Positions 44,905 to 53,534 of a stretch of DNA of 64,000 bases are shown here, in pieces. How positions within the stretch are numbered: position 1 is the stretch's first letter; every line of letters begins with the position of its first letter. The position numbers were made by a program, and so were the translations under genes. Source of the stretch: Deinococcus seoulensis. GTDB taxonomy: Bacteria > Deinococcota > Deinococci > Deinococcales > Deinococcaceae. The stretch spans positions 18,832 through 82,831 of the forward strand of contig NZ_BMQM01000019.1 of NCBI RefSeq assembly GCF_014648115.1, written 5' to 3'. The notes beneath the pieces were generated by a model. The model saw only the letters and a list, made by a program, of their open reading frames with translations. It was not told the origin of the DNA and did no database searches.

Positions 44905-46407
44905 TTACCGTCCGGTGGCTTCGGTCAGTTCGCGCAGGGTCGTGGCGATGTCGGGGCGCAGGTCGGCGGCGCGGTACCGCCACGTCCAGTTGTGGTCGCC
45001 GGTGGTGCCGGGCAGGTTCATGCGGGCGTCCGTGCCGAGGTTCAGGAGGTCCTGGAGGGGCACGACGGCCAGCGCGGCGCGGCTCTCGAAGGCCATGCGG
45101 GTCAGCTGGGCGGCGAAGGTGTCCTCGGCGGGGTCGCTGCTGGTGTACACGCGGAAGTTGTGTTTTTCCTGTTCGCTGGCGTGCGCCCACCAGCCGCGGG
45201 TGGTGTCGTTGTCGTGCGTGCCGGAGTACACGACCTGGTTCTCGCGGAGGTTGTGCGGCAGGAAGTCGTTCACGCTGAAGTCGCCGCCGCCGAACGCGAA
45301 CTGCAGGACGGCCATGCCGGGGAAGGCGAAGTCGTCGCGGAGTTTCTCGACGTCGGGCGTGATGACGCCCAGGTCCTCGGCGATGATAGGCAGGACGCCC
45401 AGCGCCTCGCGGACGGCCGTGAACATCTCGTGGCCCATGGCGGGCACCCACTGGCCGTGGATGGCGGTGTCGGCGGGGAAGGGAATCTCCCAGCTGGCCG
45501 CGAAGCCCCGGAAGTGGTCGATGCGGATCAGGTCGAAGAGTTTCAGGCTGCCCTGGAACCGGTCGATCCACCACTGGAAGCCGGTGTCCTGCATGGCCTG
45601 CCAGTTGTACAACGGGTTGCCCCACAGCTGGCCGGTCTCGCTGAAGTAGTCCGGCGGGACGCCCGCCACGACGGTCGGCTGGCCCTGGTCGTCGAAGTAG
45701 AACTGGTCGCGGTTGGCCCAGACGTCGCTGCTGTCCATGGCGACGAAGATGGGAATGTCCCCGATGATCTGGATGCCCTTCTCGGCGGCGTAGCGGCGCA
45801 GCACCGTCCACTGCCGGAAGAACAGGAACTGGATGAACTTCACGCGTTCGGTGGTGCTGGCCAGTTGCTCGCGGGCGGCGGCCAGCGCCTCGGGGTGGCG
45901 GTCGCGGGTGGCGGGCTCCCAGGCGTTCCAGGGCAGGCCGCCGTGCGCGTCCTTAAGGGCCATGAACAGCGCGTAGTCGTCGAGCCACGCGGCTTCCTCG
46001 TGCTTGAAGGCCTCGAAGTCGGCTTTCAGGTGCTGGGCGCCGCCGAAGGCGTAGTGGGCGTGGGCGCGGCCCAGCATCTGGTTGCGCCACACGTACTGCT
46101 GCCCGAAGTCGACCTTGTCGGCGTTGAAGTCCGGCAGGGCGTTGAAGTCGGTGTCTTCCAGCAGGCCGTGTTCGCGCAGGGCGGTCAGGTCGATCAGGTA
46201 GGGGTTCCCGGCGAAGGCGCTGAACGCCTGGTAGGGGCTGTCGCCGTAGCCGGTGGGGCCGAGCGGCATGACCTGCCAGTACTTCTGTCCGGCTCGGGAG
46301 AGCCAGTCCACGAAGGCGCGGGCGTGCGCGCCGAGTTCCCCGATGCCGTAGGGGCCGGGGAGGCTGGTGGGGTGCAGCAGAACGCCGCTGGATCGTGTGA
46401 TGGTCAT
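44905..46407 (-). CDS. malQ: 4-alpha-glucanotransferase (amylomaltase)
   Basis: A 500-residue GH77 enzyme that moves maltosyl units between alpha-1,4-glucans. SSGVLLHPTSLPGPYGIGEL and QKYWQVMPLGPTGYGDSPYQ open the barrel. The nucleophile Asp is in IRIDHFRGFAASWEIP, the acid/base Glu in PIIAEDLGVITPD, the stabiliser Asp in YSGTHDNDTTRGW. Length and motifs fit family MalQ. AGGAGG lies just before ATG 46407. Upstream are inverted boxes that may bind a regulator (see next entry). Confidence 0.94.
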   Translation of the reverse strand: MTITRSSGVLLHPTSLPGPYGIGELGAHARAFVDWLSRAGQKYWQVMPLGPTGYGDSPYQAFSAFAGNPYLIDLTALREHGLLEDTDFNALPDFNADKVDFGQQYVWRNQMLGRAHAHYAFGGAQHLKADFEAFKHEEAAWLDDYALFMALKDAHGGLPWNAWEPATRDRHPEALAAAREQLASTTERVKFIQFLFFRQWTVLRRYAAEKGIQIIGDIPIFVAMDSSDVWANRDQFYFDDQGQPTVVAGVPPDYFSETGQLWGNPLYNWQAMQDTGFQWWIDRFQGSLKLFDLIRIDHFRGFAASWEIPFPADTAIHGQWVPAMGHEMFTAVREALGVLPIIAEDLGVITPDVEKLRDDFAFPGMAVLQFAFGGGDFSVNDFLPHNLRENQVVYSGTHDNDTTRGWWAHASEQEKHNFRVYTSSDPAEDTFAAQLTRMAFESRAALAVVPLQDLLNLGTDARMNLPGTTGDHNWTWRYRAADLRPDIATTLRELTEATGR

Positions 46408-46468
46408 GGGAACCTCCTGGGGGGGCGACTTCGGGGCCGTTGGCGTGCGCGGAACTAAAGATCGGGAA

Positions 46469-46525
46469 CCTTCACGGCGAATGGAAGTGATTCCACGTTG
46501 ACTGTCAAGGATAGTACCGTGAAGG
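46469..46525. promoter_or_regulatory. Inverted CCTTCACGG boxes upstream of malQ
   Basis: CCTTCACGG (46469-46477) and CCGTGAAGG (46517-46525) are exact inverted copies 39 bases apart, flanking TTGACA (minus strand, about 46503-46508), a likely malQ -35. Candidate operator loop. Confidence 0.5.
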
Positions 46526-46596
46526 CGCGGCGCCGGTCACCCCAGGTGAAAGAAACCCCTACGGGAACCTGCCCGCCCCCACCGCGCGGCCCCGCG

Positions 46597-47736
46597 TTAC
46601 TTGGTGTTCAGGAAGTCCAGGATGGCCCGCGCCAGCGCCTGCGCCAGCTGCTCGCGGTACGCGGCGGACGCCAGTTTCGGCCCCTCGACCGGGTGCGACC
46701 CGAACCCCACCTCGACCAGGATGGCGGGCGTGGTGGGGTTGCGGATCACGTAGAACGCGTCGGTCTGCACGCCACGGTTCACGGCGCCCGTCGCGGCGAT
46801 CAGGCGCGACTGCACCCGCTGCGCCAGCTGACGGCTGAACGAGATCTTCGCCTGCGCCAGAATGTCGCCCAGCAGGTTCTGGGCGGTGCTGGCCGCCTGA
46901 CGGGTCAGCTGCTCGCCGAGGCTGCCGCCGCCGTTCTCCTGCACGGCCAGGCTGCGGTTACTGCCCGCCAGCGGCTGCCCGAAGTAGTACGTCTCGATGC
47001 CCTGCGCGGACGGCCCGGCCGAGTTCACGTGAATGCTGACGAACGCACTCACCTGCCCGTTGTTCGCCATGCGCGAGCGGGCCTCGAGGTCGGCGCTCTT
47101 GTTGGTGCTCAGGTGCCGGTCAGTGGTGCGGGTCATGATCACGTCCACCCCGTGGCGCTGCAACTCGGCGCGGGTGCGCAGGGCCACGTCCAGCGTCACG
47201 TCCTCCTCGGTCACCCAGCGGCTGACCATGCCGGGATCGATCCCGCCGTGCCCGGCATCGAGCACCACGCGCGGGCGGGCGGTCACGGCCGTGCTGGCCG
47301 GGCGGGTCACGGCGACCGGGCGGGCCGCCGCCGCCGGAATGGCCGACGCGGCGGCGCTGGTGGGCACGTCAATCACCAGCCGCGCGGGTTGCCCCCCAGC
47401 GGCGGGCAGGACGCTGCTGCGGGCGCTGCCGTGCCCGGCGGCCAGCGTGACCGTGACGGTGCTGCCCGACACGGCGTACGCGGTGACGCCCGGAGCGCGC
47501 AGCGGTCCCTGCTCGCTGGGCAGCGACACGCCCAGTTTCACAGTGATGGACTGCGCCGCCACCTTCGCGTTGATGCTGGGCGCGCTGGCCGAGGCGGGCA
47601 GGTCGAACACCAGCCGCGTGTACCCGTCGTGAGAACCGATGCGCGGCGCGGCCTGCGCCGCCGGGAACAGCAGCGCGCAGCTCAGCGCGGCGGCGGTCAG
47701 CAGGGACCGCGTGGAGGGAACAGTGGGACGCTTCAC
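46597..47736 (-). CDS. N-acetylmuramoyl-L-alanine amidase with AMIN domain
   Basis: A 379-residue secreted cell-wall hydrolase. A signal peptide (LLTAAALSCALLFPAAQAAP) is followed by an AMIN domain (YTRLVFDLPASASAPS, INAKVAAQSITVKLGVS) that targets the envelope, then an Amidase_3 zinc domain: VVLDAGHGGIDPG (His), WVTEEDVTLDVALRTRAEL (Glu), AFVSIHVNSAGPS (His) and ILVEVGFGSHP (catalytic Glu). It cuts the amide between MurNAc and the peptide. GTG 47736 follows TACACT by seven bases; a further 7 codons upstream are unlikely. Confidence 0.9.
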   Translation of the reverse strand: MKRPTVPSTRSLLTAAALSCALLFPAAQAAPRIGSHDGYTRLVFDLPASASAPSINAKVAAQSITVKLGVSLPSEQGPLRAPGVTAYAVSGSTVTVTLAAGHGSARSSVLPAAGGQPARLVIDVPTSAAASAIPAAAARPVAVTRPASTAVTARPRVVLDAGHGGIDPGMVSRWVTEEDVTLDVALRTRAELQRHGVDVIMTRTTDRHLSTNKSADLEARSRMANNGQVSAFVSIHVNSAGPSAQGIETYYFGQPLAGSNRSLAVQENGGGSLGEQLTRQAASTAQNLLGDILAQAKISFSRQLAQRVQSRLIAATGAVNRGVQTDAFYVIRNPTTPAILVEVGFGSHPVEGPKLASAAYREQLAQALARAILDFLNTK

Positions 47737-47887
47737 TGCGCGGAGTGTAGCGCCCACGCCCGCCCACTCGGGTGGGAACGCATGAGCCGGGACCGGCCCA
47801 GATGAGAAGGCCGCGTTCCCCGGTCCTGGGCAGGCCGCCTGAACCGAAGCTGACGGGTCTCCTCACGCCGCTCAGCGCCCCGCCCGT

Positions 47888-47893
47888 TACGGT
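47888..47893 (+). promoter_or_regulatory. -10 box TACGGT before the LptA-like gene
   Basis: TACGGT ends seven bases before ATG 47901. Confidence 0.5.
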
Positions 47894-47900
47894 GGGCCTC

Positions 47901-48566
47901 ATGAAGCGCACCCCCTCCCCCACTCTGACGCGTCTGCTGACCGGCACGCTGACGGCCCTGACCCTGGCCGTGGGCGGCGCGCAGGCCGTCACGTTCGGCG
48001 GTCTGAACGTCACGCCGCGCGGCCCGCAGAACCTGAACCTCGAAACCGGCGCGACCGACCTGCCGCAGGGCGGCACCGCCACCGACAGCCGGGGCGGCGT
48101 GAAACTCACGGCGGCGCGCATGCAGTTACAGCCGGGGCAGCGGCTGAGCGCGCAGGACGCGACCATCACGACCCGGCAGGGCGGCACCCTGAAAGCCGCT
48201 CAGGTCACGTACGACCTGAAGGCCGGAACGGTCACCGCCACCGGGAACGTCACGTACAACGACGCCCGCTTCACGGCCCTCAGCGCGCCCAGCATGACCC
48301 TGAACGTCAAGACCGGGTTCGTGACCGCGCGCGGCGGCGTGAAGGCCAGCAAACCCGCCCTGACCGGCACCGCGCTGGCCTTCGATCCCAGCACCATGCA
48401 GGCCATGCTGTCCGGCCCGTACCGCGTGAACCAGGGCACCCTGCGCGCCGACACGGCCGCCCCCGCCGGGCGCCTGTTGCTGGTCTTCAGCGCCCGCTCG
48501 GTCGTGCGCGCTACCGAAGACCCCGACAGCAGTAACCGCAACCGCTTCGAACCGTACCTGAAGTAG
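47901..48566 (+). CDS. LptA/OstA-like secreted protein
   Basis: A 221-residue protein with a signal peptide (MKRTPSPTLTRLLTGTLTAL, then LAVGGAQA) and a beta-jellyroll-like region (VKLTAARMQLQPGQRLSAQD, GTLKAAQVTYDLKAGTVTAT, GNVTYNDARFTAL) that fits the OstA/LptA_N fold by its alternating pattern. LptA carries lipopolysaccharide in Gram-negatives, but Deinococcus has none, so the ligand here is likely another lipid. Its stop TAG is followed directly by a family 2 hairpin. It diverges from the amidase gene. Confidence 0.7.
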   Translation: MKRTPSPTLTRLLTGTLTALTLAVGGAQAVTFGGLNVTPRGPQNLNLETGATDLPQGGTATDSRGGVKLTAARMQLQPGQRLSAQDATITTRQGGTLKAAQVTYDLKAGTVTATGNVTYNDARFTALSAPSMTLNVKTGFVTARGGVKASKPALTGTALAFDPSTMQAMLSGPYRVNQGTLRADTAAPAGRLLLVFSARSVVRATEDPDSSNRNRFEPYLK

Positions 48567-48632
48567 GTTGATGGTTGAAAGTCGATGGTTGATAGAGGGG
48601 CGTTCCTTCCATCAACCATCGACTTTCAACCT
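48566..48632. repeat. Dispersed hairpin, family 2, best-formed copy
   Basis: GGTTGATGGTTGAAAGTCGATGG and CCATCGACTTTCAACC pair over most of their length. It fills the gap between the convergent LptA-like and Rrf2 genes and could terminate both. Confidence 0.88.
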
Positions 48633-48641
48633 GTCACCCTC

Positions 48642-49109
48642 CTACGCGTTGGGTTTCAGGAGGTGGCCGAGGCAGTGGCCGTAACTGACGCCCTGCTGCG
48701 CGTCGATCACGAGGTCCTGCACGCTGAACTCCTGCAACACGCCCAGCATGGCGTCGCGCATGCGGGTGTAGATGGTGGTGCGGGCGTGGCAGCGGTCCTC
48801 CTCGGGGCAGTGTTCGTGCCAGTTGAGGCTGATGCATGACAGCGGCGCGACCGGCCCGTCGATGGCGCGCACGACCTCGCACAGGCTGATCAGCTGGGGG
48901 CGCCGCGCCAGGGCGTACCCGCCGCCGATGCCTTTCTTGCTTTTCACGACGCCCTTGGCGGTCAGGGCCGCCAGGATGCGCACCAGGTAGGGGCGGTGAA
49001 CGCCGGTCGATTCGCTGATTTCCTCGCTGGACACCCAGCGGGCCGGGTCCTGGGTGCCCAGGAATCCCAGCGCCTGAAAGGCGTACACGTCGGTGGCTGA
49101 AAGCCGCAT
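48642..49109 (-). CDS. Rrf2 family transcription regulator, probable Fe-S sensor
   Basis: A 155-residue winged-helix regulator. The helix-turn-helix includes [21 protein letters not shown] and the wing [12 protein letters not shown]. Cys92, Cys101 and Cys107 ([17 protein letters not shown]) are spaced like the iron-sulphur ligands of IscR/NsrR/RsrR types, so it probably senses iron-sulphur status, nitric oxide or redox. TACACT ends seven bases before ATG 49109 (minus strand), a leaderless start; the upstream 11 codons of the open frame are not used. Its targets are not evident nearby. Confidence 0.88.
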   Translation of the reverse strand: MRLSATDVYAFQALGFLGTQDPARWVSSEEISESTGVHRPYLVRILAALTAKGVVKSKKGIGGGYALARRPQLISLCEVVRAIDGPVAPLSCISLNWHEHCPEEDRCHARTTIYTRMRDAMLGVLQEFSVQDLVIDAQQGVSYGHCLGHLLKPNA

Positions 49110-49191
49110 GGCAGGCAGTGTACCGCGCCGCGCCGCCCACACCGCCCCAGGGTATGGGGGAAGGGTCTATGGCTACAGGTTCAGGCCCGCA

Positions 49192-50052
49192 TCACCCCTC
49201 GGCACCGTACCGCTGCTGGAGGTACGCCAGCGCGACGGGGTCCACCTGACCGCCGGGCACCCAGCGTTCCTCCAGGTTCTCGGTGCCGTACAGCGCCCAG
49301 GCGGCCGCCTCGGTGTCGGTGTCCCAGGGTCCGGCGGGCAGGGCGGCGGCGTACCCCTGGCGGATCAGCAGGGCGCGCAGCCAGTCCAGCTGCTCCGGCG
49401 TGAGGGGGCGGGTGGTTTCGGGGCGGGTGAACAGCAGGTCGTGCACGTCAAGCAGGCGGGCCAGTTCCGCGCAGGGGGCGGCGTGGTCGTCGGCGCGCAG
49501 GTTCACCCAGTCGTCGGTCAGGCCGCCGTAGCCGCGCCCGGGTCCGGCGCACAGCAGCACGGCCGACTGACGGCCCCGGCGGTCCCCTCCGGCCGCGTCG
49601 CCGGCCATCAGGGCGGCCAGCAGGCGGCGCGGCAGTGGCAGGTCCGTTCCGGCCTCCCAGGCGGCGCGCATGGCGGTCACGACGCCCGGCCCGGCCAGGA
49701 TGTTGCCCTGGATCGCGACGTCCGGCGCGGCGTACCCGCCCGCCCAGGCGTGGCAGTCGGGGCCGGTGAAGGTGGCGCTGCCGCCGCTGGCACTCACCAG
49801 ACCGAACTGCCGCTGCGCGATGCCGGGGTCGGTCGCCTGGAAGTGCGCGCTGACGGCCTGCGCGTCCAGGCCGCTGCTCAGCAGCCGCAGCCCTTCCGGG
49901 CCGAAGGTGGGGTTCACGTAACTCTGGGTGGCGACGGCGCCCACGCCGCCCTGCACGAACGGCACCAGCGCGCCCACGGCCAGGAACTTGCTGGCGACGG
50001 CCACGCCCAGGTCGCCCGTGCGGGCGTCGCGGCCCACGATGGAAAAGGTCAT
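49192..50052 (-). CDS. DUF1028 (Ntn hydrolase-like) protein
   Basis: A 286-residue protein with [20 protein letters not shown] and [20 protein letters not shown] at the N-terminus, the DUF1028 mark, then [32 protein letters not shown] and [16 protein letters not shown]. The last 80 residues ([20 protein letters not shown]) match the C-terminal putative peptidoglycan-binding extension seen in some members. The reaction is unknown. TACCCT ends seven bases before ATG 50052. It diverges from pyrF with an 84-bp gap. Confidence 0.85.
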   Translation of the reverse strand: MTFSIVGRDARTGDLGVAVASKFLAVGALVPFVQGGVGAVATQSYVNPTFGPEGLRLLSSGLDAQAVSAHFQATDPGIAQRQFGLVSASGGSATFTGPDCHAWAGGYAAPDVAIQGNILAGPGVVTAMRAAWEAGTDLPLPRRLLAALMAGDAAGGDRRGRQSAVLLCAGPGRGYGGLTDDWVNLRADDHAAPCAELARLLDVHDLLFTRPETTRPLTPEQLDWLRALLIRQGYAAALPAGPWDTDTEAAAWALYGTENLEERWVPGGQVDPVALAYLQQRYGAEG

Positions 50053-50122
50053 GCGTGTCAGGGTACCGTCTGCGCGGGGGCGTCCGGTCGGGGTGCGTGG
50101 ACGGGCCGGGCGGCAGATGCGG

Positions 50123-50128
50123 TAGCCT
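50123..50128 (+). promoter_or_regulatory. -10 box TAGCCT of a leaderless pyrF mRNA
   Basis: TAGCCT ends eight bases before ATG 50137. Confidence 0.5.
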
Positions 50129-50136
50129 CGGACCCG

Positions 50137-50937
50137 ATGAACTTCGCGCAGGCTGTCACCGACCGAACCCGCCGCCTGAACACCCGCCTGTGCGTGGGCC
50201 TGGACCCCCGCCTGGACGGGTACCGGGACGCCGCGCACCTGCGTACCCACACGCTGGACGTGCTGGAGGCGACCGCGCCGTACGCCGCGTGCGTCAAGCC
50301 GCAACTGGCGTTCTACGAGGCGCTGGGCCTGGAAGGAATGCGCATTCTGGAGGACGTGTGCGCGGCGGCCCGCACGCTGGGCCTGCCCGTGCTGCTGGAC
50401 GCCAAACGCGGCGATATCGGCAGTACCGCGCAGGCGTACGCGCAGGGCTGGCTGACCGGACGGCACGCGGGCGCGGCCCTGACCGTCAATCCCTTCCTGG
50501 GTTTCGAGACCCTGACCCCCTTTGTGGACACGGCCCGCGCCAGTGGCGGCGCGGTGTTCGTGCTCGTGAAGACCAGCAACCCCGGACAGGCGGACCTTCA
50601 GGGGCACGGTGTCAGCGAACGCGTGGCCGACGAGATCACGCGCCTGAACGCCGCCGAGGACGGCGAGTACGCCAGCGTCGGCGCGGTCGTGGGCGCCACG
50701 CACCCGCAGGACCTCGCCGCGTTCCGCGCCCGGATGCCGCGCGCCCTGCTGCTGCTGCCGGGCCTGGGCGCCCAGGGAGCCACGGCGGCGCAACTGGCCC
50801 CCGCCTTCGACGCGGGCGGCACCGGGGCGCTGGCCAGCGCCAGCCGGGGCGTGCAGTACGCACGCGGCCTGGACGTACCGGCCAGCGTGCAGGCCGCCCG
50901 CACCTTCCGCGACGAACTGAACGCCGCACTGGCTTAG
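50137..50937 (+). CDS. pyrF: Orotidine 5'-phosphate decarboxylase (type 2)
   Basis: A 266-residue enzyme making UMP from OMP. The motif [11 protein letters not shown], the catalytic loop [20 protein letters not shown] (DxKxxDI) and [50 protein letters not shown] mark the longer type 2 class. The frame is open upstream to 49093, but TAGCCT and the family start set ATG 50137. Confidence 0.94.
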   Translation: MNFAQAVTDRTRRLNTRLCVGLDPRLDGYRDAAHLRTHTLDVLEATAPYAACVKPQLAFYEALGLEGMRILEDVCAAARTLGLPVLLDAKRGDIGSTAQAYAQGWLTGRHAGAALTVNPFLGFETLTPFVDTARASGGAVFVLVKTSNPGQADLQGHGVSERVADEITRLNAAEDGEYASVGAVVGATHPQDLAAFRARMPRALLLLPGLGAQGATAAQLAPAFDAGGTGALASASRGVQYARGLDVPASVQAARTFRDELNAALA

Positions 50938-50949
50938 GCGGGGCACGTC

Positions 50950-50998
50950 TGCTCGGATTGAACAGTTCTGCCCACCAACTCAACCGGAGTCCAAATCA
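50950..50998. repeat. Dispersed palindromic element, family 1, remnant
   Basis: CTCGGATTGAACAGTTCTGC and CAACTCAACCGGAGTCCAAAT match the right third of the element with changes. It overlaps the last codons of the Imm11-like gene. Confidence 0.6.
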
Positions 50999-51756
50999 AA
51001 GGAGGACAACGTTTCCTCAGGCAGGAGCCTGTAGCCGCCGTCCACTGCCCGGTCACCGCTTTCAAGAGGCGTTGGAATAGGCCGGAACGAGACGCCTCTC
51101 AGGCCAGCATCGCGGCACGCCTGCTTTGTTTTCCGTGTGCACAGGAGGCGGGTTGACAGGTCTTTGATCCGGAAGGCCCCTGGAAGCGTCATTTCGGGCA
51201 CCGTCAACGCGAGCCGCTCAATGGCTTCACTGTCCAGGTACAGGCTGTCCGCTTCCTTCGCCCGCATGCCAGTCACTCCGATCCGTTTTCCACGGGCGTT
51301 GTATTCGCTCTTTGCGAGGATCGTCCGCTGACGGTCAAGCACGTCGCACCACTCCAGAAGCTGAACGAGGAAGAAGGTGTCCGTATAGAGGGTGGGGTCG
51401 GTGATGACAGTCTGCGTCCTTTCGCCGTCCTGTGGTGCGACGACCTGATCCTGGACGGATAGGTCGTAGATCCTGGTGGGATGAAGGCGATAGGGAAATT
51501 CGCCAGTAGAGAGCAGTACCATCAGCATCCGCATGGACATCAGCGGCAGGATCCCCTGATCGAGATAAGGGAAGTCCACCTGCTGCAAGCGTGCCAGTTC
51601 ACCGATAAATTCCACGGGGGTGGGTGCCCTGGAGGTGTAGTCAATGGTGGGGTTCGTGAAGGTGGCATCACCCCAGTGAGGGAAGCGAATCAACCTGGCG
51701 TCCCACTGACCGCTCTCTGTCACCTGTCTGAGGTCGTTCTCGATCTGGTAGATCAT
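50980..51756 (-). CDS. Imm11/DUF1629-like protein (orphan immunity gene candidate)
   Basis: A 258-residue protein beginning MIYQIENDLRQVTES, with PHWGDATFTNPTIDYTSRAP, DLSVQDQVVAPQDGERTQTV, EADSLYLDSEAIERLALTVP and FRIKDLSTRLLCTRKTKQAC in the order known for DUF1629/Imm11, predicted immunity proteins of polymorphic toxins. No toxin gene is adjacent. It is visibly less GC-rich than its neighbours (30 of 60 bases in 51481-51540) and uses other codons, a sign of transfer. Its C-terminal five residues are encoded in a decayed family 1 element. Confidence 0.72.
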   Translation of the reverse strand: MIYQIENDLRQVTESGQWDARLIRFPHWGDATFTNPTIDYTSRAPTPVEFIGELARLQQVDFPYLDQGILPLMSMRMLMVLLSTGEFPYRLHPTRIYDLSVQDQVVAPQDGERTQTVITDPTLYTDTFFLVQLLEWCDVLDRQRTILAKSEYNARGKRIGVTGMRAKEADSLYLDSEAIERLALTVPEMTLPGAFRIKDLSTRLLCTRKTKQACRDAGLRGVSFRPIPTPLESGDRAVDGGYRLLPEETLSSFDLDSG

Positions 51757-51813
51757 GCGACGCCTTCCTCGTTGCCCTTCTAGGGGACTACCTGGCTGAT
51801 TTTCGCCACCCTC

Positions 51814-52713
51814 CTACTCGACGGGCGGGTGCTTCTCGGCGGGTTGCAGGCTGAGCAGCAGGGCGGCCCCGATGACCAGGGCCGCGCCCAGCAGGGCCAG
51901 CGGCGCGGGACGCTCTGCGAACAGCAGGGCCGCCAGTCCGGCCGCCACGACGGGTTCCAGGCTGGCGATCACGCTGGCGCGCGTGGCGTTCAGGCGGCGC
52001 AGGCCCGCGCTGTACGCCAGGTACGCCAGGTACGTGCTGAAGAACGACAGGGCGATCAGGCTGCCCCAGGCGGGCGCGGTCTTGGCGCTGAACGTCACGA
52101 ACGGCAGCAGGCACGCGGCCCCCACGGGCAGCGCGACGGCCAGCAGCGCGGGCGGCGCGTAGCGGTCGAAGAAGGCGCGGCCGTAGATGTAGTACAGCGA
52201 GTACGTAAACCCGGCCGTCAGGCCCAGGCCCAGCGCGGCCGGGCTGACGGTCACGCCCTGCCCGCCGCCCAGGCTGATCAGGCCGATGCCGCCCAGCGTG
52301 CCGCCGATGGCGAGGGCCTCGCGCCGGCCCAGGCGTTCGCGCCACGCCGCCCAGCCGATCAGGGCGACGAAAGCGGGCGCGGTGTACAGCAGCACGCTCG
52401 CGAGGCTCGCGCCGCCCGCCCGGACGGCCAGCTGGTAACTGCCGTAGAACACGCTGACGCCCGCCACGCCGAACGCGGCCGTGACGAGCAGGTCCCGGCC
52501 GCGTGGCAGGGGCGCGCGGATCACGGCCGCATGCAGCGCGTACAGCCCCCCGGCCAGGGCGGCGCGCCAGAACGCGACTTCCAGCGGGGCGATCCCGGCC
52601 GCCTGCGCCTGCTTGCCCAGGATGCCCAGCAGGCCCCACAGGACGGCGGCGGTCAGGATCAGCAGCGGCGCGGGAATCAGGGCGCGGGGGGCGGCGGCCG
52701 CCTGGACGTTCAC
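51814..52713 (-). CDS. EamA (DMT superfamily) transporter, second
   Basis: A 299-residue protein with ten hydrophobic helices in two repeats ([40 protein letters not shown]). It is not the neighbour copy at 39721; the sequences differ clearly. It may move a small metabolite. GTG 52713 overlaps the upstream gene stop (GTGA), so the two are co-translated. Confidence 0.85.
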   Translation of the reverse strand: MNVQAAAAPRALIPAPLLILTAAVLWGLLGILGKQAQAAGIAPLEVAFWRAALAGGLYALHAAVIRAPLPRGRDLLVTAAFGVAGVSVFYGSYQLAVRAGGASLASVLLYTAPAFVALIGWAAWRERLGRREALAIGGTLGGIGLISLGGGQGVTVSPAALGLGLTAGFTYSLYYIYGRAFFDRYAPPALLAVALPVGAACLLPFVTFSAKTAPAWGSLIALSFFSTYLAYLAYSAGLRRLNATRASVIASLEPVVAAGLAALLFAERPAPLALLGAALVIGAALLLSLQPAEKHPPVE

Positions 52714-53471
52714 GACGGGCGGGCCAGTCGGCGCCAGACCAGCGTGGTGGCGATCACGGTGATCAGCAGGCCCGCGCCGCCCAGCACGATCAGGGCGATG
52801 CTGACCCAGTCGCGCGTTTCACCCACGGCGGCCAGCGTGTCGTTCGTGAACGCCTGCGTGTCCCCGGCGGGGGCGAGCACGTCGACCGGGGTGGGCGCGC
52901 CGCTCCGTCCGGCCTGCAACGCGGTGGGCCGGGTGTCCTGCCCCGGTTTCAGGATGCCGCTGGCGGACAGGGGCGTGTACACGCTGCTGGTCACCCAGTA
53001 CCCGTAGTTCCCGGCGGGAATGGCCGCGTCGATGATCAGGCTGGTGCCCTGCACCTGCACGGTCGGTGCGGGGCGGGTGGTCAGGGTGCCCAGCGTGTTC
53101 GCCTCGTGCAGGGTGGCGCCGGTGCCCGTGACGCGCAGGTGGTACTGCCAGCCGCCCTGCTCGCGCACGCGCAGGCCCGTGTCGGCCAGGACCTGCTGCC
53201 CGCCCAGTGCGCCCTTCACGAAGATGTCCGTGACCCCGGCGCTGAAGCCGCCCGGCGCGTTCCAGGGGTTGCCCATCTGCCCGAAACTGACGGTGAAGCG
53301 CATGGTGTCGCCGCTGCTGTCGGCAGAGAAGGAACGCAGGTCGAGCATCTCGGCCGTGATGGCGGGCCGGGTGGGCAGGATGTACCCGCCGTCACCGCGC
53401 GCGTCTCCGGCGGGGTCCGCGACGGTCAACTGGGAGGCGAGCAGCGGAATGGAGAGCATGGGCAACAGCAC
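52710..53471 (-). CDS. Membrane-anchored glucodextranase-like C-domain (DOMON-type) protein
   Basis: A 253-residue protein: a signal peptide ([20 protein letters not shown]), then a beta-sandwich domain whose [40 protein letters not shown] and [17 protein letters not shown] recall the C-terminal domain of glucodextranases (PF09985 type). A membrane helix ([22 protein letters not shown]) near residue 230-250 and a basic tail follow. It probably faces outwards and binds sugar or heme; no catalytic domain is present. TATACT ends seven bases before GTG 53471. Confidence 0.7.
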   Translation of the reverse strand: MLLPMLSIPLLASQLTVADPAGDARGDGGYILPTRPAITAEMLDLRSFSADSSGDTMRFTVSFGQMGNPWNAPGGFSAGVTDIFVKGALGGQQVLADTGLRVREQGGWQYHLRVTGTGATLHEANTLGTLTTRPAPTVQVQGTSLIIDAAIPAGNYGYWVTSSVYTPLSASGILKPGQDTRPTALQAGRSGAPTPVDVLAPAGDTQAFTNDTLAAVGETRDWVSIALIVLGGAGLLITVIATTLVWRRLARPS

Positions 53472-53534
53472 GCACGGCAGTATAGGCGGCGCTACGGGCG
53501 CTGCGTGTGGGCCGCGTGCCTGCGCCGCACGGGT

